Origin: Enoplolaimus lenunculus
Lineage: Eukaryota; Nematoda; Enoplea; Enoplida; Thoracostomopsidae
DNA length: 64,000 bases
Reading direction: 5' to 3'
Assembly: GCA_030248215.1 (NCBI GenBank)
Contig: JASANG010004088.1
Location: 94,601-158,600 of the forward strand
Below the pieces are notes generated by a model that ran no database searches, was not told the DNA's origin, and worked only from the letters and a program-made list of their open reading frames with translations. The position numbers were made by a program, and so were the translations under genes. Every line of letters begins with the position of its first letter. Within the stretch, counting starts at the first letter, position 1. This document shows positions 24,001 through 33,000 of the stretch, in pieces.

Positions 24001-26138
24001 TATAATTGTGGCGAAATAAGTACATGCAACGCATCGAACGTGTACAATTTTATGCTAATGTTACTTTTTATTCCTAAGCTTAAGCATATAAGTGTTGAAA
24101 CAGTGTAAGCTTTAGCCGAAGTCAAAGCAAAAAGATGTAATCTAAAATCTAAACCTACTCTTTTCCAGTTTCATCACAAAGTGGCAATCTCAAAAAGTAA
24201 CTCGGGCCATATACACGACGTAAAAGACATATTAAATTTGGTAGATGCTGAAATTACCTATATTTCAGTGTCTTTCAAAGCTTTTAACCAGAAACCAACG
24301 TTTTCTTTCATCGGAACAATGCTTTGACGAAGCATTTCAAAGCTTAAAACTGCTACAATGACTTCCGAGTCGATCAGAATGTGTTCAACTGGTTGAAAAA
24401 AATGCGTTTCTAAATTTTACAACACAAACAAACGATTAAATAGACAATTTGCAACTTTTCCGCAGTGCATTTTTCAGGTAATGCGAGTCTACGGGCCTAG
24501 CAATAGCCTAATTGGCACCGTTCAAGAAGTATGGCATCCATTTACTCCAACGTATCTTGCATACGAGTATAATGATCGTTCTGGACCGCTATTCGAAATC
24601 AACGGTGTCTGTTGTCCAATTGAAACCGTTTTCAATTGTTGCTTTCGATCCCAAAAATGTCGCAAAATTGATTACAGGGTAAATATGTCAAAGGCCAATA
24701 TCTGCTATTAAGTACAATCACTAATTCATTCAATACAGATTACATTTTTGCGAAACTATCAGTTTCCACAGGAAAAAGTGGAAATGTAAGTTGGACAACG
24801 CAGTCATACACAGCAAAAATAATGAGTCAAATTGACTATCTCCGAAATAGGCCCTACGGGACTACACAAGCTGAGTCAAATTCGATTCTGCCAGAGTCAA
24901 ATTCGACTCGATGAGTCGCACGTTTGACTTTGGCGGCGGCGAATTTGACTTAATTTGTGTAGTCATGTACAGCCTATTTCGGAGAGAGTTCAGTTGACTT
25001 ACATTTTTTGCAGTATAGAGCCTTCAAAAGAGATCTCAAAATTATTTTTTGACAAGAATGCTTACTGACATTATGTTTGGTTTCTTGCTCGCTTCGCTTG
25101 TGAGCTTTTTTTCAATGTTCGATTACTGATGTTTAATTCGCTTCTCTAGAATGTAACCTCTCTTTATGACTGGTAATACTTTTTCAATCTGCTCCATTTA
25201 TTCCAACAAATATTTAGCTTTTTAGCAGCCAATTACTATGGTTCAAGTTCACTACTTATAGAAATGTATACAATATACTTTTAAGACTTTGCTATGCTGC
25301 TATGCACATAATTATTACATTTAAGTTTAAGTAATGAATCAAATTCTGTGCTGATCTTAATTTTGGGCGAGTAACAATTCGCCATTCTTGTTAGGGTATG
25401 TTGATGTGTATGCACTAATTAATAAAACACTACCATTGAAGGTGAGCTTGGGATTAACGGGAGCTGAAGTTGCCTCAATTGATAATCAATGGCTGGAGGT
25501 CAACAAGTCAACAGCAGGGTGCGAACACGTTTGCCGACTCAGAATGAAACTTGACATTGACAACGAACACAAAGCAATACTAATTGGTGCCGCGTTTCTT
25601 ATTGTAAGTCTGGATGCAACTTACTTTCTGTGTTATTTGAAATGTTCCGCCCCTGATCTTTACATAAGCGGGCCCGTAGCCAAGGAGAGGGGACAGGGAG
25701 GCTTAGCTCCCCTGGAAAAAATTTGGCTCATCTATAGAAAATTTTCAACCTTGCTTAAAGTCAACGAAAACTTTTCTAGGCCCCTCCAAACATTTTTAGC
25801 CCCCGAGTAATGTGAGTTGGCTATTGGCCTCATGGGCTGTTATTTTTATGAGGGCGAAAATAGCCTAAGTATTGTTACTAAACCTAAAGCCAAAGCTGAA
25901 GCCCCAGTGTAAGAATTTGTCTAAAATTAAACCTTTGAACAAATGTAACTATATTGTTCGCGCAATAGTTAACGTCTCAACGCTAAAGATTTAAGATACA
26001 ACACATGTGAATACAAAAATAAAATTTCACTTACAACGGAAGCGGATGTCCGGTTAAAACAACCTGCTGGTAAGGCATACTGTATTATTCTGTTGCCAAA
26101 TTGAAATGTTTCAGGCGTTCACTCAGTTCAACAGATGA
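18048..26138 (+). CDS. phospholipid scramblase family protein, complete, nine exons
   Basis: Exons: 18048-18138, 18906-19007, 21541-21639, 22526-22603, 23138-23301, 24478-24678, 24739-24785, 25372-25603, 26115-26138; 1038 nt, 345 aa. The family moves lipids between leaflets of the plasma membrane. Diagnostic parts: DTDCCSNYCC (around residue 124), a palmitoylation-type cysteine cluster (CASECACCSCICC), VWHPFTPTYLAY, and the C-terminal helix KAILIGAAFLI (about 328-338). The N-terminal proline-rich region of vertebrate members is absent. Two homologous phase-1 exons are tandem (exons 2 and 3). The usual calcium loop before the last helix (D-A-D-N-F-G in relatives) reads STAGCEH here, so calcium regulation is probably altered. 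The weakest joints are the exon 8 acceptor (GGGCGAG) and the 24-nt last exon. Confidence 0.85.
18906..19007 (+). CDS. scramblase exon 2, upstream copy of a duplicated exon
   Basis: Phase 1-1 exon of 102 nt. Aligned with exon 3 it shares about 9 of 33 residues plus conservative changes (NEIAHRFSAL against NDIASQLSVL). Exon 3 matches the canonical scramblase segment better, so exon 2 looks like the diverged copy. Either exon can be skipped without a frame change. Confidence 0.65.
19249..19799. mobile_element. TIR element, TACTGTAGTGACCCG family, copy 1
   Basis: Ends TACTGTAGTGACCCGAATAA and TTATTCGGGTCAATACAGTA are inverted repeats of about 28 bp, with TA dinucleotides outside. Further in lie GGACTCTTATT motifs. 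A 52-bp unit is repeated three times near the right end. Other copies: 37474-37730, 55712-56055, 60425-60857. No transposase. It lies in scramblase intron 2. Confidence 0.78.
19597..19757. repeat. 52-bp minisatellite inside the TIR element
   Basis: Three copies of a unit beginning ATTAGGGATACAGACTCC at 19608, 19660 and 19712; spacing is exactly 52 bp each time and copies are nearly identical. Confidence 0.85.
19939..20512. repeat. 141-bp tandem satellite, four copies
   Basis: The motif TTACAACCA recurs at 19949, 20090, 20231 and 20372, a constant 141-bp period. The first unit is diverged on its left side; the next three look identical. A short fifth fragment closes the array. Recent amplification is likely. 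It lies in scramblase intron 2. Confidence 0.9.
20640..20900. mobile_element. TTAA-flanked MITE with tRNA-like core, unit 1
   Basis: Starts CCCTTTCTCACAT directly after TTAA and ends ATGTGAGAAGGG, an inverted terminal repeat of about 12 bp. TTAA targets and CCC-starting ends are typical of piggyBac relatives. On the minus strand the core (about 20693-20755) reads like a tRNA: A-box TAGCTGAGTGGTGATGG and B-box GGAGTTCGAATCC. Unit 2 is an apparently identical copy 295 bp away, including the spacer. Confidence 0.75.
20935..21195. mobile_element. TTAA-flanked MITE with tRNA-like core, unit 2
   Basis: Apparently identical to unit 1 together with its 34-bp spacer, so it arose by tandem duplication of a 295-bp block rather than by independent insertion. 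Confidence 0.75.
21230..21491. mobile_element. TTAA-flanked MITE with tRNA-like core, unit 3
   Basis: Same element, more diverged (several substitutions in the tRNA-like part). TTAA at both sides (21226-21229 and 21492-21495) defines its ends. It ends 50 bases before scramblase exon 3. Confidence 0.78.
21541..21639 (+). CDS. scramblase exon 3, canonical copy of the duplicated exon
   Basis: Phase 1-1, 99 nt. The segment LSVLQNVTQLSIHRDAELV lines up with the L-x-x-L-x-Q-x-x-I-x-Q-x-x-EL-x-E stretch that precedes the beta-barrel in scramblases. Confidence 0.75.
21846..22000. mobile_element. MITE, GGCCCGTAGCC family, copy 2
   Basis: Left GACCCGCAGCC, right GGCTACGGGCC; internal ACTTACAAGCAAGAATTGAAA matches copy 1. 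An open frame of 116 codons across it is incidental. Confidence 0.7.
22249..22466. mobile_element. MITE, GTATAGCGC palindrome family
   Basis: Ends AAGGGTTGCGCTATACTT and AAGTATAGCACAACATT are inverted. Interior consists of CCGTCCGTC and GACGGACG palindromic arms. Ends 60 bases before scramblase exon 4. Confidence 0.7.
24050..24210. mobile_element. MITE with internal hexamers, copy 2
   Basis: Left AATGTTACTTTTTATTCCTAAGC, right AAAAAGTAACTCGGGCC; the centre is degenerate TAAGC units and ATCTAAACCTACTCTTTT, shared with 56542-56716. Confidence 0.6.
24807..25016. mobile_element. long-hairpin MITE in scramblase intron 7
   Basis: Almost the whole 210 bp is an inverted repeat: ATACACAGCAAAAATAATGA with CTCCGAAATAGGC on the left, GCCTATTTCGGAGAG with ATTTTTTGCAGTAT on the right. 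GAGTCAAATTCGAC motifs fill the loop. It starts 21 bases after the donor of the 47-nt exon 7. Confidence 0.78.
25670..25830. mobile_element. MITE, GGCCCGTAGCC family, copy 3
   Basis: Left GGGCCCGTAGCCAAGGAGAG, right GAGTTGGCTATTGGCC; internal AACCTTGCTTAAAGTC as in the other copies. In scramblase intron 8. It is preceded immediately by an end fragment (GTTCCGCCCCTGATCTTTAC) of the 17106 family. Confidence 0.7.
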
Positions 26139-26283
26139 AATGTTTGATTGTATTGCCGAAGCGTTGAGGTTTTTGCAATAAATCGAAGGCAGAACAGAAT
26201 TGTGGTAAAATCCGCGATTTATTGCCACTTCTCTTGTTTTGGATAACGATCCAGCTGTTCGGGTCGTTGTATATAATTTTTTA

Positions 26284-26289
26284 AATAAA
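26284..26289 (+). terminator. poly(A) signal AATAAA for scramblase
   Basis: First AATAAA downstream of the proposed TGA at 26136-26138, about 146 bases away, which supports the short last exon. Confidence 0.5.
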
Positions 26290-28067
26290 TAGAATCTATT
26301 GTGTATATCTGCAACTACGGAATCGTGTCAAAAATCAAACGCACACTCGAAAAAAGTCAGAAATAAATTGTTAGCGTAGTGAAACAAAATGATATAAAAG
26401 TAAACGTCTTTTAGCGTCCGTCAAAACGCTAGGCTTTTATCGATATAAACGCTTTTTTAAACGCAAAAGGAGTAAAGATTTTTCGACACGATTCTCGAAA
26501 TAAAAAATTTCTCATAATTGGCAAACAATCTCTCATACATAATGCAGTAGTTTCAGCTTCGCTGTCAGATTTAAGTCATGTTTTGCTTGAGGTTGGTTAT
26601 TCCCTCGTCGGTTCACATGTAGGCTGAACGAGTCCTGTTTCAGCTTCAACTAGTCCGGGTTCTACACTAGTTTGACTACTGAGTGCTTCTCGCGAGCACT
26701 TTTTAGGCGGGATTTTGGCAAACAAAATGTCAATTTTAGCTTGACGTTTTGACATTTTTGAAATATTTACGCAGCTAGCTGTAGTTTTTATATGGCTCAA
26801 AAAATCATAAACATATAAAGCAGTTCATTTTAGCATCCACACCAGTACAGAAAAAACTAAGTGTTTAATAAAAAAATTGACAGGGAAACACCCTCAAATT
26901 CGAAAATTTTGTCTCTGAAAAACAAGAAAACGGCAAGAAAATCTGTTACAAATATTCAAAAGAGTTTTGAAAGTTAAGTTGCCGTCATTTTTCAAAAGAC
27001 TAGCTATGTGAACAAAAACACCAATGCGAAATACAATTTTCAATAAACTGCAATTGCGTTACGTATCACATTTAATTTTTCATATGCTTGTTGTGCTCAG
27101 CCAATAGACGTATGTAAACCTGCTACGTGAACTGTGATGCACAGGACTACGTCGTGCGATGAGCACGTTAGTAGTTTTAGGTAGTATAAATAAGCTTGTC
27201 AACTTTTTGTCTTTCAAAAGTGGTGGGGTCTAAAAACGCCTACTAAGATTTATACTCAAAAAGTGGGGAAGTCATTGGCCTCCCCACCCCCCCCCCCCCC
27301 TGGATTGGCGCCCATAATTGAAGCTAAATTCGCAAATTCAGCCCTTACAATACCTAACCACCACTGATAATAGATTATATGCACAGCTGAAAATAGATGC
27401 CTAGTTTGTATATCTTGGGGAGTGCGAAAAATATATTTTTCCCGCAAGTTATATATAAACGTGTCTCGGCATATAACGCATCGATTCAACACTAAATTTT
27501 TTATTCCTCATATGACGTTGAATAGTTCCATCGCACTCTGATTTGTAGTCCCGTTAATTAAAGTTAAACAAAATAAAAAACTAAATTAGTAAACATTCCA
27601 TTTTGGCTGGTAGTAGACAAATGAATGGCTTACAAAAGCTTTCAGGGTGTAGTAGTCAATAAAAGCACAAATTGTTGTAAGCTCACTATCTCGGCATATC
27701 CATGTCCCGGTCTCTCAGTGTCCCTGTCTCACACTGGCCAGGTCCGTATAATTATAACATAAGCCTGTTTTGTTGTTTATTTAGGTCTTTAACAGAACAT
27801 TGTTGACCTTGCACAATTCCCTGCTTTACAAAACCTTCTTTTCAATAGGGAGAGCTTACTAGAAAACCAACCTCTTGCTCTGGCTCTTCTAGAATTTGCG
27901 CTGGCAGTTCAATTTTTTGGCAAATAATATTAATCTTATATTTCTGAAATTCTGCGTCGCTCATAAAACAAAGTCTTGACAACACATATACGGATCATAC
28001 ATATATTGTTGATTTGCAAAATTCAGCATAAGCTTTTATAGCTATTTGATTTTGCTAAATTTTTATA

Positions 28068-28109
28068 ATGGGCTGCTCGAGTTTATCGAGCACTCTGGAC
28101 GTAGGAAGG
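28068..28109 (+). other. candidate 5' exon with a short N-myristoyl-like start
   Basis: ATG opens a 14-codon frame (MGCSSLSSTLDVGR) ending at a good GTAAGT donor. The nearest downstream acceptor, CTATTTCAG at 30042, lies 25 bases before the FUT8 start; joined there, the frame would close after ten more codons and overlap the FUT8 ATG, behaving as an upstream ORF. Could equally be the first exon of an unrelated transcript or chance. Confidence 0.25.
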
Positions 28110-28332
28110 GTAAGTTTTAAAATCTAATATATACAACAAGCTGCTTAAAAATCTCATCGCACATGCGAGTTCATTATTAACTGGGGCACCCTGAAATACG
28201 TTTTGTCCCTATTATACTATAGCGGGTAACACTGTGTTCGCACGTAAAACCTACTGTCAACGTAGGAATAAGCATATATTGTTCCATATATGATATGCTG
28301 GTTGGAAAATTTTCCGTAGAGTTAACGTTGTC

Positions 28333-28480
28333 GAACGTATTCTCAAATGTATATAGTACCTATCACCAATCGGTGGAACATTATGCAACGTCGGAACCAG
28401 TGAGTGCTGAGGCTGATAAATTGACGCATTTTTCTCTGCTCCAGTACGAATTAAAGGTCAGCTACTGCAATGGTTATCGA
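28333..28480. mobile_element. MITE, CCCGTATTCTC family, diverged copy
   Basis: Left ACGTATTCTCAAATGTATA and internal CTATCACCAATCGGTGG match the family; the right end is poorly preserved. Confidence 0.5.
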
Positions 28481-28942
28481 GTTTGAAAACACAACTCAGA
28501 TATGGGCTTAAGCTATGTCCTATTTTTTGAGGCTATAAATATTTAAACTTAGGCATATGCTTAGAAATACATTTATGTACGGTTACATTTCAAATCTAAA
28601 GCCCATATTCCTAAGCCTAATCAAAGCAAAAAATTGGTAAAATATCATATGCATGACTCCCACGAAAAATGCTTTCAGCTCGCCAATAATATGATCGACG
28701 TAACGACACAAAAACAGTAGGTAGAGATAATAACTACATGGCTAGTTTCGCGTTTAGATAGTAAAAAAATTCTGAACAGGTAAAATGTGGTATAAGTTGG
28801 TATGCTGTTCAATTTCAAGCAGATTAGGCTTCGCACTATGGTTTTTTGCAGATCGCAGTCGTTTTCACTATTTGGTTTGCTTGATGTCAGTTTAGGCAGG
28901 CACCGGAACTTCAGACTTTTTAACTAATCAGCTTGAAAACCA

Positions 28943-29022
28943 GGTATACAGAACGGGGATCGAACTACCGGCCTTAAGATTATGACTCAAGATCTGTACC
29001 GGTGCGTCACGTCACGGAGGTA
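28943..29022 (-). repeat. tRNA-like SINE head
   Basis: On the minus strand a B-box GTAGTTCGATCCCC and an A-box-like TGACGTGACGCACC are spaced as in a tRNA. The anticodon arm pairs imperfectly. Confidence 0.45.
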
Positions 29023-29183
29023 GCCTCTTCAACAACTTATATAGCTGACTATCGACAGGTTACCTGCATGCTATCGAAAAGTCAACGCATAATACATATT
29101 GCATAGTAGCTGAGCTGCGTACTACCCAGCGTAGTACACTAGTAAACAATGCATATAATAGCTAGTACAAGTAGTTGAAGCAG

Positions 29184-29258
29184 TGCCTCGATAGCTCAGT
29201 TGGTAAGAGCGTTGGTCCGGCTGGGCAAAGATCGCTGTTTTCAATAAAGTCGTGGACA
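29184..29258 (+). repeat. tRNA-like SINE head
   Basis: GCCTCGATAGCTCAGTTGG with TAAGAGC is a perfect A-box-type D arm, but the T arm (GCTGTTTTCAATAAAG) has lost the TTCGA core. Confidence 0.5.
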
Positions 29259-29526
29259 ATTGTTTACACTACTTTGCACTAACATAACACTTACATACTT
29301 TGCCCTTAGGACCGCGCAACTTTACAATGCACCGGTATAAGGATGTCGCTTACAGTTGATACTATAAACCATGAACCACGCTTCGGTTGCAGTTACAAAC
29401 TTCTTTGTATTGTTCGCAAACGTTGTTAGTTAAAGCTAAGTCGGCCAGAGTTTCGACCCTGATAAAAAAGGTCACAGGTGTGACAGCATTTGGACCTTTA
29501 CACTTTAGTGCTACACGCGCATTCTT

Positions 29527-29932
29527 TCGTATAGGGTCAAAAACTAACAAAAATCGAAAAAATGCGTTTTTGCAAAAATTTTTATATTTTCGTGTTCACC
29601 TTTATGCGTTGGATCAGAAAATATCAATTTCAATATTTTTCCAAAATTTCTTTCAAAAGATGGTCAAATGAGATACTGTTTGACGCGGCTTTACGAAACA
29701 AACACAATGGTAGCCGAATAGGGGCAAGCGCTACCACCCTCCAAACCCCCGCACTAAGCACCTCACACCTGCCGTTAAAAGCAAGTTAAACTCGTAAAAC
29801 TAGTGAAAAAATTCTGAGAAAATGTTATTTTCTGATCCGCAATATCGTTCTGAGCACGAAAATGTCAAAAATTTAAAAAAACGCGTATTTCGATTTTTAT
29901 TAATTTTTGACCCTCTATAGAACGAAGGATAG
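29527..29932. mobile_element. inverted-repeat element
   Basis: Left CTTTCGTATAGGGTCAAAAA with AAAATCGAAAAAATGCGTTT and right AACGCGTATTTCGATTTT with TTTTTGACCCTCTATAG mirror each other. No coding capacity; overlapping frames at 29387-29789 are incidental. Confidence 0.6.
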
Positions 29933-30067
29933 CCGCCACACATTTGGCATCCCGTTTCTTTAAGGCGGCTTCCCCGAAGCGCGAATCAAATCGCCATAAA
30001 TCTGTGAACTTTGTGTTTCCAGTGTTCATAGACCTATTTCAGGACCAGACTCATGGGGTAATATGGT

Positions 30068-33000
30068 ATGGTTAATCTCGGTCGACTGTCAATTTTCGCC
30101 ATTCTAGTTTGGATATGTGCGCTGTTCTATATTTCTATTGTGCTGTTTCCAATTGGTATGCATTGTGTGAAATGAGTGCTTCATTTCTAATCAAAATTTG
30201 TTTTCACTGCTGAACATAATCTTACCTATTTGTATGTTCAATTCGGGCATGATGTCTGTATTTCTTCTGATTCTGGTTATACTCCAGAAACTGCTTTACA
30301 TATATTACTTAGAGAAATACTGGTGCATGTTTATGTCAATTTTCATTTGTTTGATACTTTTTCGGTTCAGGTTCTTCCAAAACCCGCCCAGAAGAAAAGA
30401 CTGCGAAGTTAGATGACGAAGGCAACACCATAAATCGATTGTCACGCGCTATTAGCGACATTGAGCAGTTAAAGCAGCAAAATGAAGAATTGCGGCGGCT
30501 CTTAGTGAGTCAACAAAGGTACGTATATAAAGACCTGCATAAGTGCCGTCAATTAAGTTTTGACGCAAAAGCATATCTTACTTTGCAACTTCATAAAATT
30601 TGTGTGATTTTCAGTACTGTGGTTTGGTTAAGTTACATAACATGTTTGCGGCAGCCAAGAAGTAACATTTTGAGTTGTCAGTTATCCCTAAAGATGTTGA
30701 GATCTGTTCTAGTTTTGGTTTCACAACTAACGAACTTCCAAAAAGCGAGAGCTACATTAACTGAAACCTAAAATTTAGCGAAACAGAGGCCCTGTTTTCT
30801 TAACTTTGACATACTTCAAGTTAAGTATGTATATTTATTACTAAAACAAACGTATTACGCAAAAAGAACTTACGATTTTTTTATTCCTTTTAGAGAAATA
30901 TATGGTGGAGAAACTGTTTTACGACCTGGTTTGACGAATTCCGGTTTTAACGGTGCGTTTTAACAGTTAGCGTCATATTTGGCTGTAATAGGTATATCAG
31001 GGGGCAGGGATACGCGGTCTCGGATTTGGACTTGGCCTCGGCAAGTCTCGTGATTTGGCTGATCTCGGCCTCGGTTTTCTTGAGTCTTGGTGATTTGCAA
31101 ATCGAGACAAAAGAGGTGAATAAGTGATAAACAATTGTATTGTTATTAGCTGAGCTAGTTTGAGTTGATGAAAGGACGCAGCAATGTATACCTCGTAGTT
31201 TAGACTAAATGTACATGCGTAAACTAATAAAAATTGGGTATTTGTTTACTTCATTCAACACTAAGACTGTATTAATAAAATCTCAAGTTCCCTCAAAGTG
31301 ATTAACTTACTACATTATGACATGGATGGCTTAGGTGCAAACAAGTAAATAAAATTTCACGACGCAAGCAAAGCGAATGAGGTTTTTGCAAGTGTTGATC
31401 ACCAAGTAATGTTTTCATTAATATTGGCACTGACGGTCGCATATAATCCGTTAAGTTTATTTTCATATGTTCGTAACGTCTCTTATAATTAGAGTTGGAG
31501 ATATTTATGTGAAAGGTTTCAATCGTTGAGTTTATGCGACCTACATTCCTAAGTGGTAAATAAAGTAAAAAATAAAGTATGGCGGCGATTTATTTGTTTA
31601 ATTGTATGAATTAAACGGCAATTCTGAGCAGATAAAAATATTCAAAATTTTTGTTAGAAAAATATTGTTATTTTCGGTAACGGTTAAAAAATGAGACCAA
31701 AAGTCTCGGTCTCTGTCTCGGTCTCACTTTTTTGGCTGAGACCGCCCATCCCTCTCAGGGGCAATGAGATATTAAAAATATCTGATTTGAAGCCAATATA
31801 TACATATTTCGACAAGAAGTAAAACTTAATCACGCTAGTTAAGTATTTCACATTTCGAAAAATCGCTATATTATATACATACTTACAATCCCAAAGTGTA
31901 ATTCTGTTTCTGTTGCTATACTGGTAAAATTTAGTTTCTGTTGGAACCCTGGGCGGTATATACTGATCGTTTTCTGGTTTGCTTTTTCTGTTTGCATCTA
32001 TATATTGATTTGTTTTTACTAAAATTCACAGGTTGTCGTTAAATATTGCATTTAACATCTGGTTTAGTTTCGTAGCCTATGTTGAAAATTTGCCAGTTAC
32101 TAATGTTGAATTAGCATATTGGTTTCTTTAATATTTTTAGATGATTCCCGCCACAGTTGGAGTGACCGTTTTAACTTTCGTCGTCTTGTAACAACTGGTT
32201 TACAAGAACTTTGGTATAAAGTCACTGGTGAGTTGCGCAAAATTCGTTCTACTGTCAACAACAATTCAAAATCAGCGGCTTCTATTGATGCAATACTGCA
32301 GGATTATACCAATCAACACAGGTATAGGTTAATGTAGACTTTTAAACAGGACTGTCAGTGTTTATCTAAATGCAGCTTGTAAATTTTATAGCAAGATGTA
32401 CAAATTACACTACTGTCATTATCATAATCAGGGATATAGCGAGTATTATGTAATACGAGGTATATACGTTCAATAAAAAATTGAAAGATGTAGTTTCTTT
32501 GTTATTCATTGCGAAAGTTTATAAGACCCGTAAACAAACATCACACGAAAGGGGGCTGATATTTAAATTCTTTCACTTCCCTGGGTATGGCCATGATTAT
32601 CAAAATTTCTGAACTGTTAAAGAAATAAATAACTGCGCAAGAAGAGAACTTATTGTTATAGGGTGGTTTCAATTGATTTGCAAAAGTACAGTGAAACTGA
32701 TGTTAGTGCAGTGGGTTTTCAACATGCAGCAATGACCAATTTATCGCAGATTGTTCAGGAACGGTTGCGTGCTCTGCAGGTTTGTGTTGTACAAATATCG
32801 TTTGATGTCGCTTACTAAAGTAAACATTACTCACCTTTAAATCACTTTTAACTGGCTATAGACCGTTGCCAACCCCGTTTAATTATAAAATTCAGCTACA
32901 GTTTCAGGGGGTAAATTTAAATTTGCGCAGAATGTTGTACGTTTGCATGACTTAATGCTGTTCTAACTGCAATGCTGTGCGAGCTCATAAGAAGTTATGT

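Larger units (their letters stand above)
26139..30067. other. intergenic region between scramblase and FUT8
   Basis: Holds the scramblase 3' UTR, a diverged CCCGTATTCTC MITE (28333-28480), hexamers near 28550-28630, two tRNA-like SINE heads (28943-29022 and 29184-29258), and an inverted-repeat element (29527-29932). A candidate 5' exon at 28068-28109 is listed separately. The 26300-28060 part shows nothing recognisable apart from a poly-C run at 27284-27300. Confidence 0.6.

Noticed and set aside
29184-29258. Functional tRNA
   Set aside because: Perfect D-arm sequence but no TTCGA core in the T arm.
29387-29789. Overlapping frames of 94 and 75 codons
   Set aside because: They span an inverted-repeat element.
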